Shown here one piece after another: positions 1 through 11,626 of a DNA stretch of 64,000 nt (position 1 is its first letter; each line of letters starts with the position of its first letter). The DNA lies in contig NC_088677.1 in the NCBI RefSeq assembly GCF_950023065.1, positions 19,365,230 through 19,429,229 of the forward strand, given 5' to 3'. A program made the translations under genes and the position numbers. Source of the stretch: Planococcus citri (lineage: Eukaryota; Arthropoda; Insecta; Hemiptera; Pseudococcidae). A model generated the notes under the pieces. The model did not search any database, was not told the origin of the DNA, and worked only from the letters and a program-made list of their open reading frames with translations.

Positions 1-119
1 ATTTAATGAACCTATCAAATTGGGTCCTTGGTTGTTGACTTGTTGTTGTTGACTTGTTGCTTTTTGGGTTGTTAAATCACTTTGTGTTTTGAGATTGAGA
101 AATTTTGAAGAAATTTTTA

Positions 120-250
120 AAAAATACGTAAACCGAAAAAAACCGAAAACCGAAACCAAAACCGGAATTTTTGTAAATAAAACCAAAACCCAAACCAAAA
201 CTGAAATTTTGAATTTTAAAACCAAAACCGAAACAAAAACCGAAAAATTT
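120..250. repeat. AAACCGAAA-type low-complexity repeat
   Basis: Degenerate tandem copies of AAACCGAAA and AAACCAAAACC run through this stretch, all on the same strand, with no T-rich counterpart. No reading frame or gene signal is visible in positions 1-640 apart from this repeat and the hairpin at 462-499. Confidence 0.7.
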
Positions 251-461
251 CAATGAAAAAATTGGAGTGAAACTGTAACCTTAATAAAAATAATTAAGGT
301 TAGCACCCCTGCAGTGAAAACTAGAAAAATTTCAAATTATCATTTTGGAGTACTCTTTCATGAATTCAATCGTGAATATGGATCATTTTGTAAGTGCTTG
401 AGAAGTGAATATTTATATTTCTGAAAATTTTTGACCTTGAGCGAAGCACATTTCAAGGGGG

Positions 462-499
462 CCTTCAAAGTTACCCCAAACGCTGGGTAACTTTGAAGG
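462..499. other. Perfect 15-bp hairpin
   Basis: CCTTCAAAGTTACCC at 462-476 is followed by an 8-nt loop and its exact reverse complement at 485-499. Weaker pairing continues outward for perhaps 10-20 bases. It could be a small MITE remnant or a pre-miRNA-like stem. Nothing in the sequence decides between these. Confidence 0.6.
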
Positions 500-645
500 G
501 CACTTCTTTTGGCTCTTGTGCTTGACAGGAAAAAGGTAGGCAACTTATCTGTAACCGCCAAAACGTAGTGCTGACATAGCTTCATCAAAAGCACCACACA
601 CATTTCCCCTACCTCCGCCTTTCATACCCTCAAACATAAAAAATT

Positions 646-1290
646 ATGGAAAATCCTTCAATGTTACCCCAGTTTACGGTAATAAGAAATCCAAAAAATC
701 AAATGCGAAGAAATTTTCAAAATTTGCGCGAATCGCTGTATATCGAACACAACAAACCCTCGGAGGTCGAGTTCCGCCATTTCCAGCCATTCTGGAGCCT
801 CCAGTGCGATTTTTCAATTTCTCCAGAATTTTCAATTTGCTCAAGAAGGCGTGAATATGAAGTCGGGCAGCTAAAAATCGAGTTGTGTGTTATACTTGAC
901 CTGTTTAACGAATTTATCCACATTTGAGCCGATTCTGGAGCGGACACCTCAAGTGTGGTTTTTTGACCACCTTTTTTCATAATAAGAAATCCAAAAAAAT
1001 CAAAATTTTACCGTTTGCGAGGAAATTTTCGAAATTTGTGTGAATCGCTGTATTTTGCCATGAACTAACCCCACGAGGGCGAATTTCGCCATTTCCAGCT
1101 ATTCTGGAGGCTCCAGCGCGATTTTTCAATTTCTCCAGAACTTTCAGAAGGCGCGAATATGAAGTTGGGCAGCTAAAAATCGAGTTGTGTGTTATACTCG
1201 ACCTGTTTAACGAATTTATTCACATTTGAGCCGATTCCGGAGGGGACACCTCAAGAGTGGGTTTTTGACCAGCTTTTTTCATAATAAAAA
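646..1290. repeat. Two tandem copies of a ~320-bp repeat
   Basis: Two head-to-tail copies start near 660 and 985. Each runs from a CATAATAAGAAATCC-like start through a block containing CTGGAGCCTCCAG-like short palindromes to a TTTTTGACC end. Copies differ by scattered substitutions and small indels. The CTGGAGGCTCCAG core is shared with the family-B foldback immediately downstream, so the two repeats are probably related. No coding function is evident. Confidence 0.7.
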
Positions 1291-1364
1291 TATGTATTCA
1301 AAAATTAAAGGGTGGCCCAAGAATGAAGAAAGGCTGGAAATGGCGAAATTCGCTCTCGCGTGGT

Positions 1365-3112
1365 TAATAGTCCGTCTATGACAATAGGAGTAATTGCACC
1401 CCCCCACCCGATCCTCCGGGACAACTTTTTTCTTAAAGGGGACATCCTAAGGAACATTTTAAAGCAAACTTGCCAAAAAAAAGTTGGTCTTACATACAAA
1501 ATGGCGGCCATTTTGATTGACAGGTCAGCCGAAATCGCAGATTTTGCGTTTTAACATAAGACTTGCACGAACTTTTTCAAACTTTACAAAAGTAGATCGA
1601 AAGATCATGCAAAAATTTATCACCTGTCAAAATTTCAAGTGCTAAAATGCGTTTTTCGATTTTTGGTGAATTTTTGAAAATCGAATTTAGGCCAAAAATG
1701 AGGGAAAAAATCAAAATTTTACCAAATTGACCGAGAAAGCTGAAATTTGGGATATACCCTATTTTCGACATGCCAAATCGATTGGAAACGGTTTCGACCC
1801 GTTTTGAGCAGTTCTGGAGCCTCCAGCCGATTTTTGAAACTCGAAATTCCCACAAAAGTCCATCAAATTGGAGTTGTAAAGCTAAAATTTATTCTAAAAA
1901 CTAATTTCAATACGCTACGAAGTACTGTAGGTGAATTTCAAGTCGTTTTGGAGCCTCCAGCGACTTTTTGAAAATCCCTGAAATCTCCAGCAGATTTTTG
2001 AAACTTTAAATTTTCACAAAATTTCATCAAATGGAGATGGAAAGCTGAAATTTACTCTACACTCCAATTTTAACACCTGAAGACGACTTCAGGAGGGTTC
2101 AAGTAATTTTAGGGCCTCCAGGGACTTTTTTGAAAATTACTGGAGCCTCCAGTAGATTTTTTAAACTTGAAATTTCCCCAAAAATTTCATCAAACTGAGA
2201 TGGAAAGTCGAACTTTATTCTGCAAACTAATTTCAATACGCTACGAAGTTGACTGCTGGTGAATTTCAAGTCGTTTTGGAGCCTCCAGCAACTTTTTGAA
2301 AGGTTGTATGATGTTTTTTTGGAAAATTGAAATTTCCTAAAAGTAGCTGGAAGCTTCAAAACCATTTGAATTGAAACCACCATGTAGTCTGCGAAGTAAA
2401 TTTCAGCTTGCCAACTCCATTTGATAAATTAAAGTTGGGGAAATTTCAAGTTTCAAAAATCTACTGGAGGCTCCAGTAATTTTCAAAAAAGTCGCTGGAG
2501 GCCCTAAAATGACTTGAAACCACCTGAAGCCGTCTTCAGAGGGTGTTAAAATTAGAGTATAGAATAAATTTCAGCTTTCCATCTCCATTTTTAATGAAAT
2601 TTTGTGAAAATTTAAAGTTTCAAAAATCAGCTGGAGGCTTCAGGAATTTTCAAAAAAGTCCCTGGAGGCCCTAAAATGACTTGAAACCACCTGAAGTCGT
2701 CTTCAGAGGGTGTTAAAATTGGAGTGTAGAGTAAATTTCAGCTTTCCATCTCCATTTGATGAAATTTTGTGAAAATTTAAAGTTTCAAAAATCTGCTGGA
2801 CTGGAGGTTTCAGGGATTTTTTTAAAAATTCGCTGGAGGCTCCAAAACGACTTGAAATTCACCTACAGTACTTCGTAGCGTATTGAAATTAGTTTTTATT
2901 TTTTTAGAATAAATTTTAGCTTTACAACTCCAATTTGATGGAATTTTCACTATTTTGTGGGACTTTCGAGTTTCAAAAATCGGCTGGAGGCTCCAGAACT
3001 GCTCAAAACGGGTCGAAACCGTTTCCAATCGATTTGGCATGTCGAAAATAGGGTATACTCCAAATTTCAGCTTTCTCCCTTTCTCAGTCAATTTGGTAAA
3101 ATTTTGATTTTT
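1365..3112. repeat. Family-B repeat, long imperfect palindrome
   Basis: The left boundary begins near TAGTCCG...ATGACAATAGGAG, a boundary shared with copies at 7343 and 61491. From about 1560 the sequence folds back on itself around a centre near 2390. The block at 1680-1855 returns inverted at 2945-3112, and the block at 1980-2100 returns inverted at about 2680-2815. The right arm stops abruptly at about 3112, so this copy is truncated on the right. Short palindromes CTGGAGGCTCCAG recur many times inside. No transposase frame is visible. Confidence 0.8.
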
Positions 3113-3115
3113 CCG

Positions 3116-3433
3116 CATAGCGCTCCTAGTGGTGTTCCAACGGACTCCATTCATTTGCGATCCGATCACCAGGCTCGAGGCAAAGTACAGTGTACACGTA
3201 ATAATAAAAACACTCAAACCTGATAACTTGAAGTTGAATCGTTATCGATCGTCAATCGTCATTAAAATCTTAATTTGCATCAGCCATAAAATCAAATCGA
3301 ATCGAGAAAAAATTCGCGATAAATTCCTCATTCGTAATGTAAACGTCGAAGGTCCTTCTACTTGTATTCGTCTCTCTACTTAATGAACAAGACGCGTAAA
3401 TCACTACTTAAACTTTCCACTTCCGGATAAATA
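3116..3433 (+). promoter_or_regulatory. 5' flank of the nucleobindin gene
   Basis: A unique, non-repetitive stretch of about 320 bp lies between the truncated family-B palindrome and the nucleobindin start codon. It must hold the promoter and 5' UTR if the gene has no upstream exon. I see no unambiguous core promoter motif. Confidence 0.35.
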
Positions 3434-6064
3434 ATGTTAAATTTAGGTAAATATTCCGTTATATTACTCTATCTAATAAGTTCTAGTCTCTGTTTGCCTC
3501 CTCGAAAGCGGCTCTCCGATGAAGAATTCGATAAACTAGCCAAACAAGAAGAAGAACAACGAAAGCAGCAACATCCAACGAAGGAAGAAAGTCCTCCTTA
3601 CTTAGTAAGTTCTATTCATCTCTATTATTTCGTACTAAACCAAGACTAGTATATACTGTGATATTAATTTCATATTTCATCATATCTTATGTAGGAAGAA
3701 TTAGGCATCGAATATACTAGATATTTACAACAAGTTATCGAAACGTTAGAAAAGGACGAACAATTCAAGAAGAAGTTAGAATCGGCCGATGAACACGATA
3801 TCAAGGTTAGTGTATTTTATTCGCTGTTCTCGAGAATCATCGGTTTGAATTCGAGCAAGATAATGGCGATGTTTTTTTTTCAGTCAGCCAAGATCGCCGA
3901 TGAATTGGAATTCGTCAATCATCATGTCCGATCGAAACTCGACGAACTGAAAAGAACCGAACTTGATCGATTGAGAGCTTTAGTGCGAGAATCAGCCCAC
4001 GCTAATCTCACTCCTCCTGGACATATAGATCATGAGAATCCTAACACTTTTGAAGTTAAAGATTTCAAGAAACTGATCAAAAAAGTAAGCTTTACACGGA
4101 TATATATTTTTATTTACCTTCACAGTTCGTAATTTCGTTGTAATTTTTACTCAGGTCGCCGAAGATCTCGAAGACGCTGATAAAAAGCGTAAACAAATGT
4201 TCAAAGAGTACGAAATGCAGAAACATTTCGAAAGAGAAGAAACGATCAAAAATATGACCGAAGACGAACGTAAACAATTTTTAGCCAAGGAAGAAGAAGA
4301 AAGAAAGAGAGAGGCTGAAGCTAAAAAGAAAGTAAGCTCTAGATCTTCTGACATGAGCATCGTTCGCGTTCGATGAACCGAACTTAAAGAATCGTTCTTC
4401 TTTCAGATTCATCATCCTGGAAGTAAACAGCAATTGGAAGAAGTCTGGGTCGAACAAGATCATATGAATAAAAACGATTTCAACCCTAAAACGTTTTTCG
4501 TCATGCATGGTAAATTTTCATTCGGTATAGAGTTGTAAAGAGAGATGTTGATTTTAATAATACGAGATGTTTTTTCTTTCGCAGATGTTGATGGTAACGG
4601 ATTCCTCGATGAAGAAGAAGTAAAAGCGTTATTTATGAAAGAACTGGATAAATTATACGTTCAAGGAATGCCTCACGCTGATCTGATGGAAAGAGCCGAA
4701 GAAATGGAACGAATGAGGGAGCATGTTTTCTTAGAAATGGATAGAAACCGAGACAGATTAATAAGGTACTCTTACTCTTCTTTCTTTGCTTTTTTAGTGG
4801 ATGATATTTTGTTGGTAAAATTACATTTATTTACGATTGAATTACAGTTGGCAAGAATTCCACGCCATGTCCCTACGTCCAGAATTCAACGAAGATACTG
4901 GTTGGGATCCGATCGACGAACAAAAAGTTTACTCTCCCGAAGAAATGGCAGCTTTCGAAAAAGCACGAAAAGACTACATGGATGAAATGATTCGACAAGG
5001 AAAGGTACGACTCGTGAGATTCTTAGGCCTATTAAAATATTTACCAATCATGGCATTGTTATTCATGGTGTATTATTGTCTCTGTTAAAGATCCAACCTC
5101 ACCCATATCCAGTAAATGATAATCACCTCGGCACCGGAGAACCATTAGTAAGTATACGAGTAGGACGTTGATTTGTACAATTATTATTACGAATATTTTC
5201 GAACGAAATGATCGTGTAGGTATCTGAGCAGATTAATGAACCGTCACGCATTCGTCGATACGAGTGGTAAATTAGAGTAAGATAAGGCATGCCTTAGCGT
5301 AATATTTGTATCATAATTTGCAGCTCGATGTTGTTAATAAACGTGAACAAGACCGCGTTAAAAATTTACAAATTCTCGATCAATATTTTAAAAACAGACG
5401 CGAACAAGACTTTAATAATGACAATGAGCAATATGCTTATCAGGCTCAAGGCAACGGATACGCTGCGCCGCAGTACGCTCAGCAAGGTGCGCAAGGTCAC
5501 CAGTATGTCCAGCAACCTCAAGGTCAGCAATTCGTTCAACCACCGGGTGCTCCGCTAGGTCAACAATTCGTCCAACAACCGCAGCAAAACCAGCAGTTCG
5601 TACAGCAGCCTCATCAAGGTCAACAGTTTGTGCAACAACCTCAAGGCCAACAGTTCGTGCAGCAGCCTCAGCAGAACCAACAATTCGCTCAACAACCTCA
5701 GCAAACCCAACAACAATTCGCTCAACAACCTCAACAGAATCAACAATTCGCTCAACAACCTCAACAAAATCAACAATTCGCTCAACAACCTCAACAGAAT
5801 CAACAATTCGCTCAACAACCGCAACAGAATCAACAGTTCCCTCAGCCTCAGCAGCCACAACAAAACCAACAATTCCCTCAACAAAACCAACAGTTCGCCC
5901 AGCAACCCCAACAAAATCAACAGTATCCGCAGCAACCTCAGCAAGGTCAGCAGTTCGCCCAGCAGCCTCAAGCTCCCGTCGATAATGCGATTCCTCAGTC
6001 TGGCGTAAAAAATGATGTTCCAAAGCAACCCTTCGAACAAGTACCGAACAATTTACCTAAATAA
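3434..6064 (+). CDS. NUCB1: Nucleobindin (Ca2+-binding EF-hand protein)
   Basis: Nine exons: 3434-3604, 3695-3805, 3884-4084, 4155-4331, 4407-4509, 4585-4765, 4848-5004, 5091-5147 and 5324-6064, all with GT-AG borders and consistent phases, giving 632 residues. Residues 1-20 form a hydrophobic signal peptide. A long charged, coiled-coil-prone region follows. Two EF-hands follow: DVDGNGFLDEEE (about 255-266) and DRNRDRLISWQE (about 307-318). The second has Arg at loop position 6, where Gly is usual, as is typical of nucleobindins. Residues from about 425 to 612 are a glutamine-rich repeat of the type QQPQQNQQFA. Nucleobindins act in the Golgi/secretory lumen as Ca2+-binding and G-alpha-interacting proteins; that role is family knowledge. 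The tail is longer than in vertebrate NUCB1. AATAAA lies at 6072-6077. Confidence 0.93.
5505..5990 (+). repeat. In-frame CAA/CAG-rich minisatellite coding the Q-rich tail
   Basis: About 15 imperfect copies of a 27-36 bp unit encode QQPQQNQQFA/V-type repeats at the nucleobindin C-terminus. Unit lengths are multiples of three, so the frame is kept. The block at 5690-5850 is nearly identical between copies and looks recently amplified. Long open frames on the opposite strand here are a by-product of the repeat. Confidence 0.85.
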
Positions 6065-6077
6065 TTACGATAATAAA

Positions 6078-6689
6078 CGAATAATTATTTATTTCTCCAG
6101 TTACTGAATTTTAATGCCCGTTCTCTCTCTTTTTAAAATTAGTTTTCTCGTTTTTTCCTTCTTTTTTTTTTTTTGTTATTTTTGTATATTTGAATGTGTA
6201 TTGTATTATTACCTCGATATAAAAATTTTTGTTTTTTTGTTGCGTGCATTTTGTCTCGTTTTTTTGATTTTTTTTTCAGCTCTTTTGCAACTTATGGTGC
6301 TGAAATCAGCTGATTCATCTTGATGGAATTTGAATGCGTTCTGTTCGAAATCTTGAAGCTCGTAATCACTAATCAGTGACCTCAAATTAATTGTACTACT
6401 CTGCATTAAAACGCAATAATAACCTCAAATTCGCAATCAGCGACTCGAAATCAGAATTATATTTCGTTAAAATATGAAAATGACCTCAAAATCGTGGTCA
6501 GCCACCTCAAATGAACAGAAAAAAACGTGGTGCTTCGTGGTATTTTTCAGGGGATGGGAAAACTAGGGTACAACACATTCTGGCTCGATACAACTCCAGC
6601 AGTTAGTAGGTATCTCGAAAATTTTCACATCATTTTTAATCCTTTTCTCGTTTCACCTCGAAATGAAAAGCTAAAATTCAAATTTCAGT
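6078..6689. other. Spacer with degenerate CCTCAAAT repeats
   Basis: After the nucleobindin poly(A) signal there is a T-rich block (6120-6280). It is followed at 6330-6520 by three or four degenerate ~60-bp units built around AATCAGTGACCTCAAAT and GTGGTCAGCCACCTCAAAT. No coding potential is seen. Confidence 0.45.
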
Positions 6690-7275
6690 TATTCAGGTGG
6701 GGTCAGCTTGGTTTTCATGGGAGGGGGCTAAAATCGTCATGAGAGTCTATTTTACTCAAGAGGGACCTTTTAGAGACGATGGAACTCGAAATTTTGAAAT
6801 TTTAAAAATTTTCTATGAATTGATTTTTTAAAAAATTTTGAAAATTAAAGGGCCCACCGCAACCCGAATTTTTTGAAAATGGAAAAAATGAAAAGTAAGG
6901 AATTATTTTCTTACCAAAGGACACCACTTTGTGGAGTTGGGAGGAGGAAAGACCAAAAACAACTAATTTTAGGACATCCCACACACTCGTAATATACAAA
7001 TTTCAGTTATTCGGGGGGGGGGGGGTGTCACCTTGGTTTTCATGGAAGGGGGCTAAAATCATCATGAGGGTCTTTTTCACTCAAAAAGGACCTTCTAGAG
7101 ATGATGGAACTCAAAATATTGAAATTTTGAACATTTTTCTTTGAATTAGGTTTTTTTTCAAATTTTTGAAAATTGAGGGGCCCACCGCAGCCTGAATTTT
7201 TTGAAAATGGAAAAACTAAAAAGTAAGGAATTATTTTTTCACCCGAGGTCACCACTTTAGGGGGTGGGAGCGGAA
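6690..7275. repeat. Tandem duplication, ~320-bp unit
   Basis: Two tandem copies (about 6690-6960 and 7010-7275) share TTCAGTTATTC, then CTTGGTTTTCATGG, AGGGGGCTAAAATC and AAAGTAAGGAATTATTTT in the same order. The copies differ by point changes and a long G-run at about 7014-7026. The block directly abuts the second family-B copy. Confidence 0.75.
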
Positions 7276-7342
7276 AAGATCGCACATTTTTTTTTTTGCC
7301 ATGTAGTTAAGGACCACCCTAGAGTGTAAGTACGTTCGTATT

Positions 7343-8262
7343 AGTCCGGCATATGACAATAGGAGTAATTGCACCCCCCCCCCCTCCGTCCTCCGGGACA
7401 ACATTTTTCTTAAAGGGGACATCCTAAGGAACATTTTAAAGCAAACTTGCCAAAAAAAAAGTTGGCCTAAACTTACAAAATGGCGGCCATTTTGATTGAC
7501 AGGTCAGCCGAAATCACAGATTTTGCATTTTAATATAGGACTTGCACGAACTTTTTCAAACTTTACAGAGGTAGATCGAAAGATCATGCAAAAATTTATC
7601 ACCTGCCAAAATTTCAAGTGCTAAAGTGCGTTTTTCGATTTTTGGTGAATTTTTGAAAATCGAATTTAGGCCAAACATGAAGAAAAAAATCAAAATTTTA
7701 CCAAATTGACCAAGAAAGCTGAAATTTGGGATACACCGTATTTTCGACATGCCAAATCGATTGGAAACGGTTTCAACTCGTTTTGAGCAGTTCTGGAGCC
7801 TCCAGCAGATTTTTGAAACTCGAAATTCCCACAAAATTCCATCAAATTGGAGTTGTAAAGCTAAAATTTATTCTAAAAACCAATTTCAATACGCTACGAA
7901 GTACTGAAGGTGAATTTCAAGTCGTTTTGGCCAATTTGATGGAATTTTGTGGGAATTTCGAGGTTCAAAAATCTGCTGGAGGCTCCAGAACTGCTCAAAA
8001 CGAGTTGAAACCGTTTCCAATCGATTTGGCATGTCGAAAATAGGGTGTATCCCAAATTTCAGCTTTCTTGGTCAATTTGGTAAAATTTTGATTTTTTCCT
8101 TCATTTTTGGCCTAAATTCGATTTTCAAAAATTCACCAAAAATCGAAAAATGCACTTCAGCACTTGAAATTTGGGCAGGTGATAAATTTTTGCATGATCT
8201 TTCGATCTACCTCTGTAAAGTTTGAAAAAGTTCGTGCAAGTCCTATATTAAAACGCAAAATC
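7343..8262. repeat. Family-B repeat copy 2, compact foldback
   Basis: It begins with TTAGTCCGGCATATGACAAT, identical to the start of the copy at 61491. After a single-copy left part (7343-7518), positions 7519-7850 and 7930-8262 are inverted copies of each other (~330 bp arms, ~80 bp loop). Both arms encode the same spurious 92-codon open frame. The right end lies about 170 bp downstream of the SPATA20 stop codon. Confidence 0.85.
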
Positions 8263-8392
8263 ATGTAAGTATGTAAGTATTATTGTTACGTTTCTTTTCT
8301 CTTTTTTTTTTACGTTTGATATATCTACATAATAATGTAATTTCACACACGAATAAATTTTGTTATTAATTTTACATTTTTATACAATTTCA

Positions 8393-8398
8393 TTTATT
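8393..8398 (-). terminator. Poly(A) signal of SPATA20
   Basis: AATAAA on the minus strand lies 36 bases beyond the SPATA20 stop codon and is followed by AT-rich sequence. Confidence 0.6.
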
Positions 8399-8433
8399 AA
8401 AAAAAAAAAAGAGTAACGATCACAGTTCAAGAG

Positions 8434-11400
8434 TTAACTAGTTAACATTGTTTTTAAACTTTCAACTGTGTAAACAGGTAAGGAACAGACACGTTTTTTA
8501 CAAACGTGTACGTTGACTTTGCTAGGTTTGGAATCTACGATACTTTGAATGGTTTCTGATTTTCGATAAAGCACCGAGGTTTTATCATCGTCGATCACAG
8601 CTAATACACGATTAGGGATGTAGAGTTTGTGAATTTCCGATAACATGTCTTTTGTGACGGCGTCATTTTTAGAACCGATGACGAAAATCTGAAATCAAAC
8701 CAATTAAGTGAGAAATTAACGTAATTAACAAATTTGTAGCCTATTCATCGTGTTTCGTGTCAGAAAAAAATGTACCTGTGTAGCAGAATCGTAATGAAAC
8801 ATGAGTCCGTAAACCATTTCAGGAAGTGATAGAGGGAAACGAGTCAATCTGCTAGTGAAAGATGAAAGCGTCTGTTCGGCTATTTCTGAGTAATCACTTC
8901 GATCTAATAAAGTTGACAATCGTAAGAGATTCTGTAACGTTACTGAATTTCCGGATGGCTCAGCACCGTCATGATCTTGAAAAAGAAAGTGAAATTCGTC
9001 AGATACGAAAATGACTGATTTTAAAACTCGAGCAATTATTTTTACCATCTTTCAAAGATAATAAAACCGTTTCGTCGTTAGGCAAATTCAGATTATAAGC
9101 TTTATGTTTGGCATCCCAAAACATCTGGTTCTGTTTCTCTTGCAAAGCATTACCCCATTCGATCCATTGAGGATCGTAAGTACAATCGTAGAGATCCAAA
9201 AGGCCACGTATCAAGAAAGCGTAATCGTTCAAAAATCCATGGATTGGATTCCGGCTGCAGAAAATAATCGTAATAGTGTTCAAGTAGGTACTTCGAACGA
9301 AATTCTAAATAGTAAAAATTACAACGCATGAATTACATTTGCACCACGTTTTCTTTCTTATCGTCGACATAACAACAATGTAAAAGTTCTTGGCTAGTTT
9401 CGTTCCATAAATACTTCTTGATGAACTCAGCCGATTTGATAGCCCTGTCTTTGTAATCATCATTTCGTAATGCTTGAGCGGCTATCGCATATCCGGATAA
9501 CATGAGACCTGCAATTTTTAAATTTATATAGATACGTACGTATAATTAAATCGCTGCAATGTACGTAAATAAATTAGTATTTACGAACCATTCCACGAAG
9601 TGATAATTTTAGAATCTAGGTGAGGTCTAGGTCGTTTATTTCGTTCAACGAATAATATTTTTCTGGCTGTTTCCAATTCACTTTTAAGCTGATCTTCGCT
9701 CAGGTTGAATTTTTCAGCGGTATTTTTCTCGCTACCGAAAACTATCAGAACATTTTGATCTAATAATTCACCGTGTGGGTCCTGAAAATTGGACAATGTG
9801 GTAAGAATATCCTTTTGACGAAAGATAAGAAAATAAATTTAGCCAAATTACTCCTTGAGGATCGACGTTTCCGGTTTTCTTGACGTTATAGTAATCTATG
9901 AATACATCGCTGAGTAAAACAGTATCATTATCTTTCAAAGGCTGCGACAATAAACTTTCTATTTCTTCGTAAGTCCAAACGTAAAAAGCACCTTCTTTTT
10001 TATATTTAGCTCCTTCGGAAGGCAACGAGTCGGCATCTTCTGCGCTGTAGAAACCACCTTCCTGAAATACTCAAAAATTATTATAAAATCATCGAAAAGC
10101 AATAAATGAGAACTTAAGGATTCGATGTTGAATACCTTGAAACTCAAATCACGATCAACGTAAGCCAAAATATCAATTAAAACATCCCTAAACAGCGGTC
10201 TTTCGGTAATCATATAAGCTATCGAATATGCCACAGCTAATTGACCTTGATCGTAGAGCATTTTTTCGAAATGTGGAACGTGCCATTTTTCATCAGTCGA
10301 GTATCGAGCGAACCCCTTGGAAAATGAACGATAATTAGTCATCATCACTACTCAACACTAAATTTCAAGAATACGACGAATCTGTTCGGATATCGCTACA
10401 AAATGTCTAAAATTACTTGTCCGATGTGATCGTGAATACCTCCTTTAGCCATCATCTCGAGTGTTTTCAGAGCCATAGATAAAGCCAGCTTGTTTTCATT
10501 ACCGCTGGGATTTTGGGCGTAAAAATAAAACAAGAACGAGAGATTACAAGGCTGAGGAAATTTAGGCGCGAAATCAAAACCTCCGAATGTACGATCGAAT
10601 CGATCAGAGAGCTGTTTATAGCACAGTTTAATACAACTTTCCTCCGGAACTGCACCTTTGGTCAATTCAGCGACGATTCCTACTTCGAAGGTGTTAGCTT
10701 TTTCCAACATCGAGATTACTTTTTGTCCGGTAGCGCTCAGTTTTTCAGGATCATCTCTCCACTGCGAATAAACGAGATAATAATGATGTTAGGTTCGTTA
10801 AAAATCGAATTTACACTTGAATGATATTTTGAACTGACTTGTTTAGCGACATCTTGTAGAATAGACTTGAATCCACGTCTACCGTACTTATCCTCAGGAG
10901 GGAAATACGTTCCTCCGGCAATCGGATGTAGATTTGGGGTCAGAAATACACTCATGGGCCATCCACCGCTATCAGATGTCAACTGAAACGATACTCGTTA
11001 TAATTTGGAAACTTTTTCTCGGCAATAATTATTCAAAATATTTACCTGAATAAACGTCATGTATAGTTTATCGATATCCGGTCTTTCTTCACGATCAACT
11101 TTGATATTAACGAAATGCTCGTTCATTATTTTAGCCACTGATTCGTTTTCAAATGATTCTTTCTCCATAACATGACACCAGTGACAGGTGGAATATCCCA
11201 CTGAAAGGAATATGATCTTGTTTTCATTTTTCGCTTTCTCGATGGCTTCGTTACCCCATGGATACCTGATACATGAAAATAATGACCGTTAATTCGAGTA
11301 TTAAGCGAGAACGTAGTTTTATAAGAGTATATTTTACCAGTTAACTGGATTCCTAGCATGTTGAAGCAAGTACGGCGATCGTTCGTGGATCAATTGATTG

Positions 11401-11626
11401 GTATAAGTAGACGAATTCGTCGAAGCAGCCATAACCGAACAAAATCTCTGCTTGGAACTGATCAAGGCAAGTTGAAATAAGATACTGGAAGTTTAAAATA
11501 CACAATTCAACAGGCAGAAGTTCGAACTTACTCGAGTATCGTTGAAAGAAGAAATCTTTTCGAGCTTTTATTCAAAACACAGTTCTTCGAATAAATTCTC
11601 AGTAGTTTACCTACATTACTTAACAT
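8434..11626 (-). CDS. SPATA20: SPATA20-like thioredoxin-fold protein
   Basis: Twelve minus-strand exons: 11532-11626, 11338-11484, 11046-11265, 10839-10982, 10417-10761, 10136-10315, 9852-10061, 9589-9781, 9337-9508, 9046-9254, 8776-8975 and 8434-8688. Together they give 789 residues, matching the family's usual ~790. The start at 11626 was chosen because it yields a basic, Ser-rich leader (MLSNVGKLLRIYSKN...) that resembles a mitochondrial presequence. A later Met at 11432 is the alternative. The conserved block NQLIHERSPYLLQHA leads into the thioredoxin-like domain with STCHWCHVMEKESF (CHWC at about 108-111) and VDREERPDIDKLYMTF. GGTYFPPED, HVPHFEKMLYDQGQLA, HLDSKIITSWNG and DGAEPSGNSV of the alpha/alpha-barrel part follow. 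Mammalian SPATA20 is testis-enriched with an unclear catalytic role. Intron 1 is only 47 bp. Confidence 0.95.

Noticed and set aside
1577..1855. A 92-codon frame (MWEFRVSKIGWRL...) that recurs at 7556-7834 and 7947-8225
   Set aside because: It lies in the arms of family-B palindromes. Copies differ mainly by amino-acid-changing substitutions, as expected for non-coding repeat DNA.
5412..6040. Two long antisense frames (203 and 161 codons) opposite the nucleobindin tail
   Set aside because: They are the complement of the CAA/CAG repeat, with Leu/Val/Asp periodicity produced by the repeat itself.
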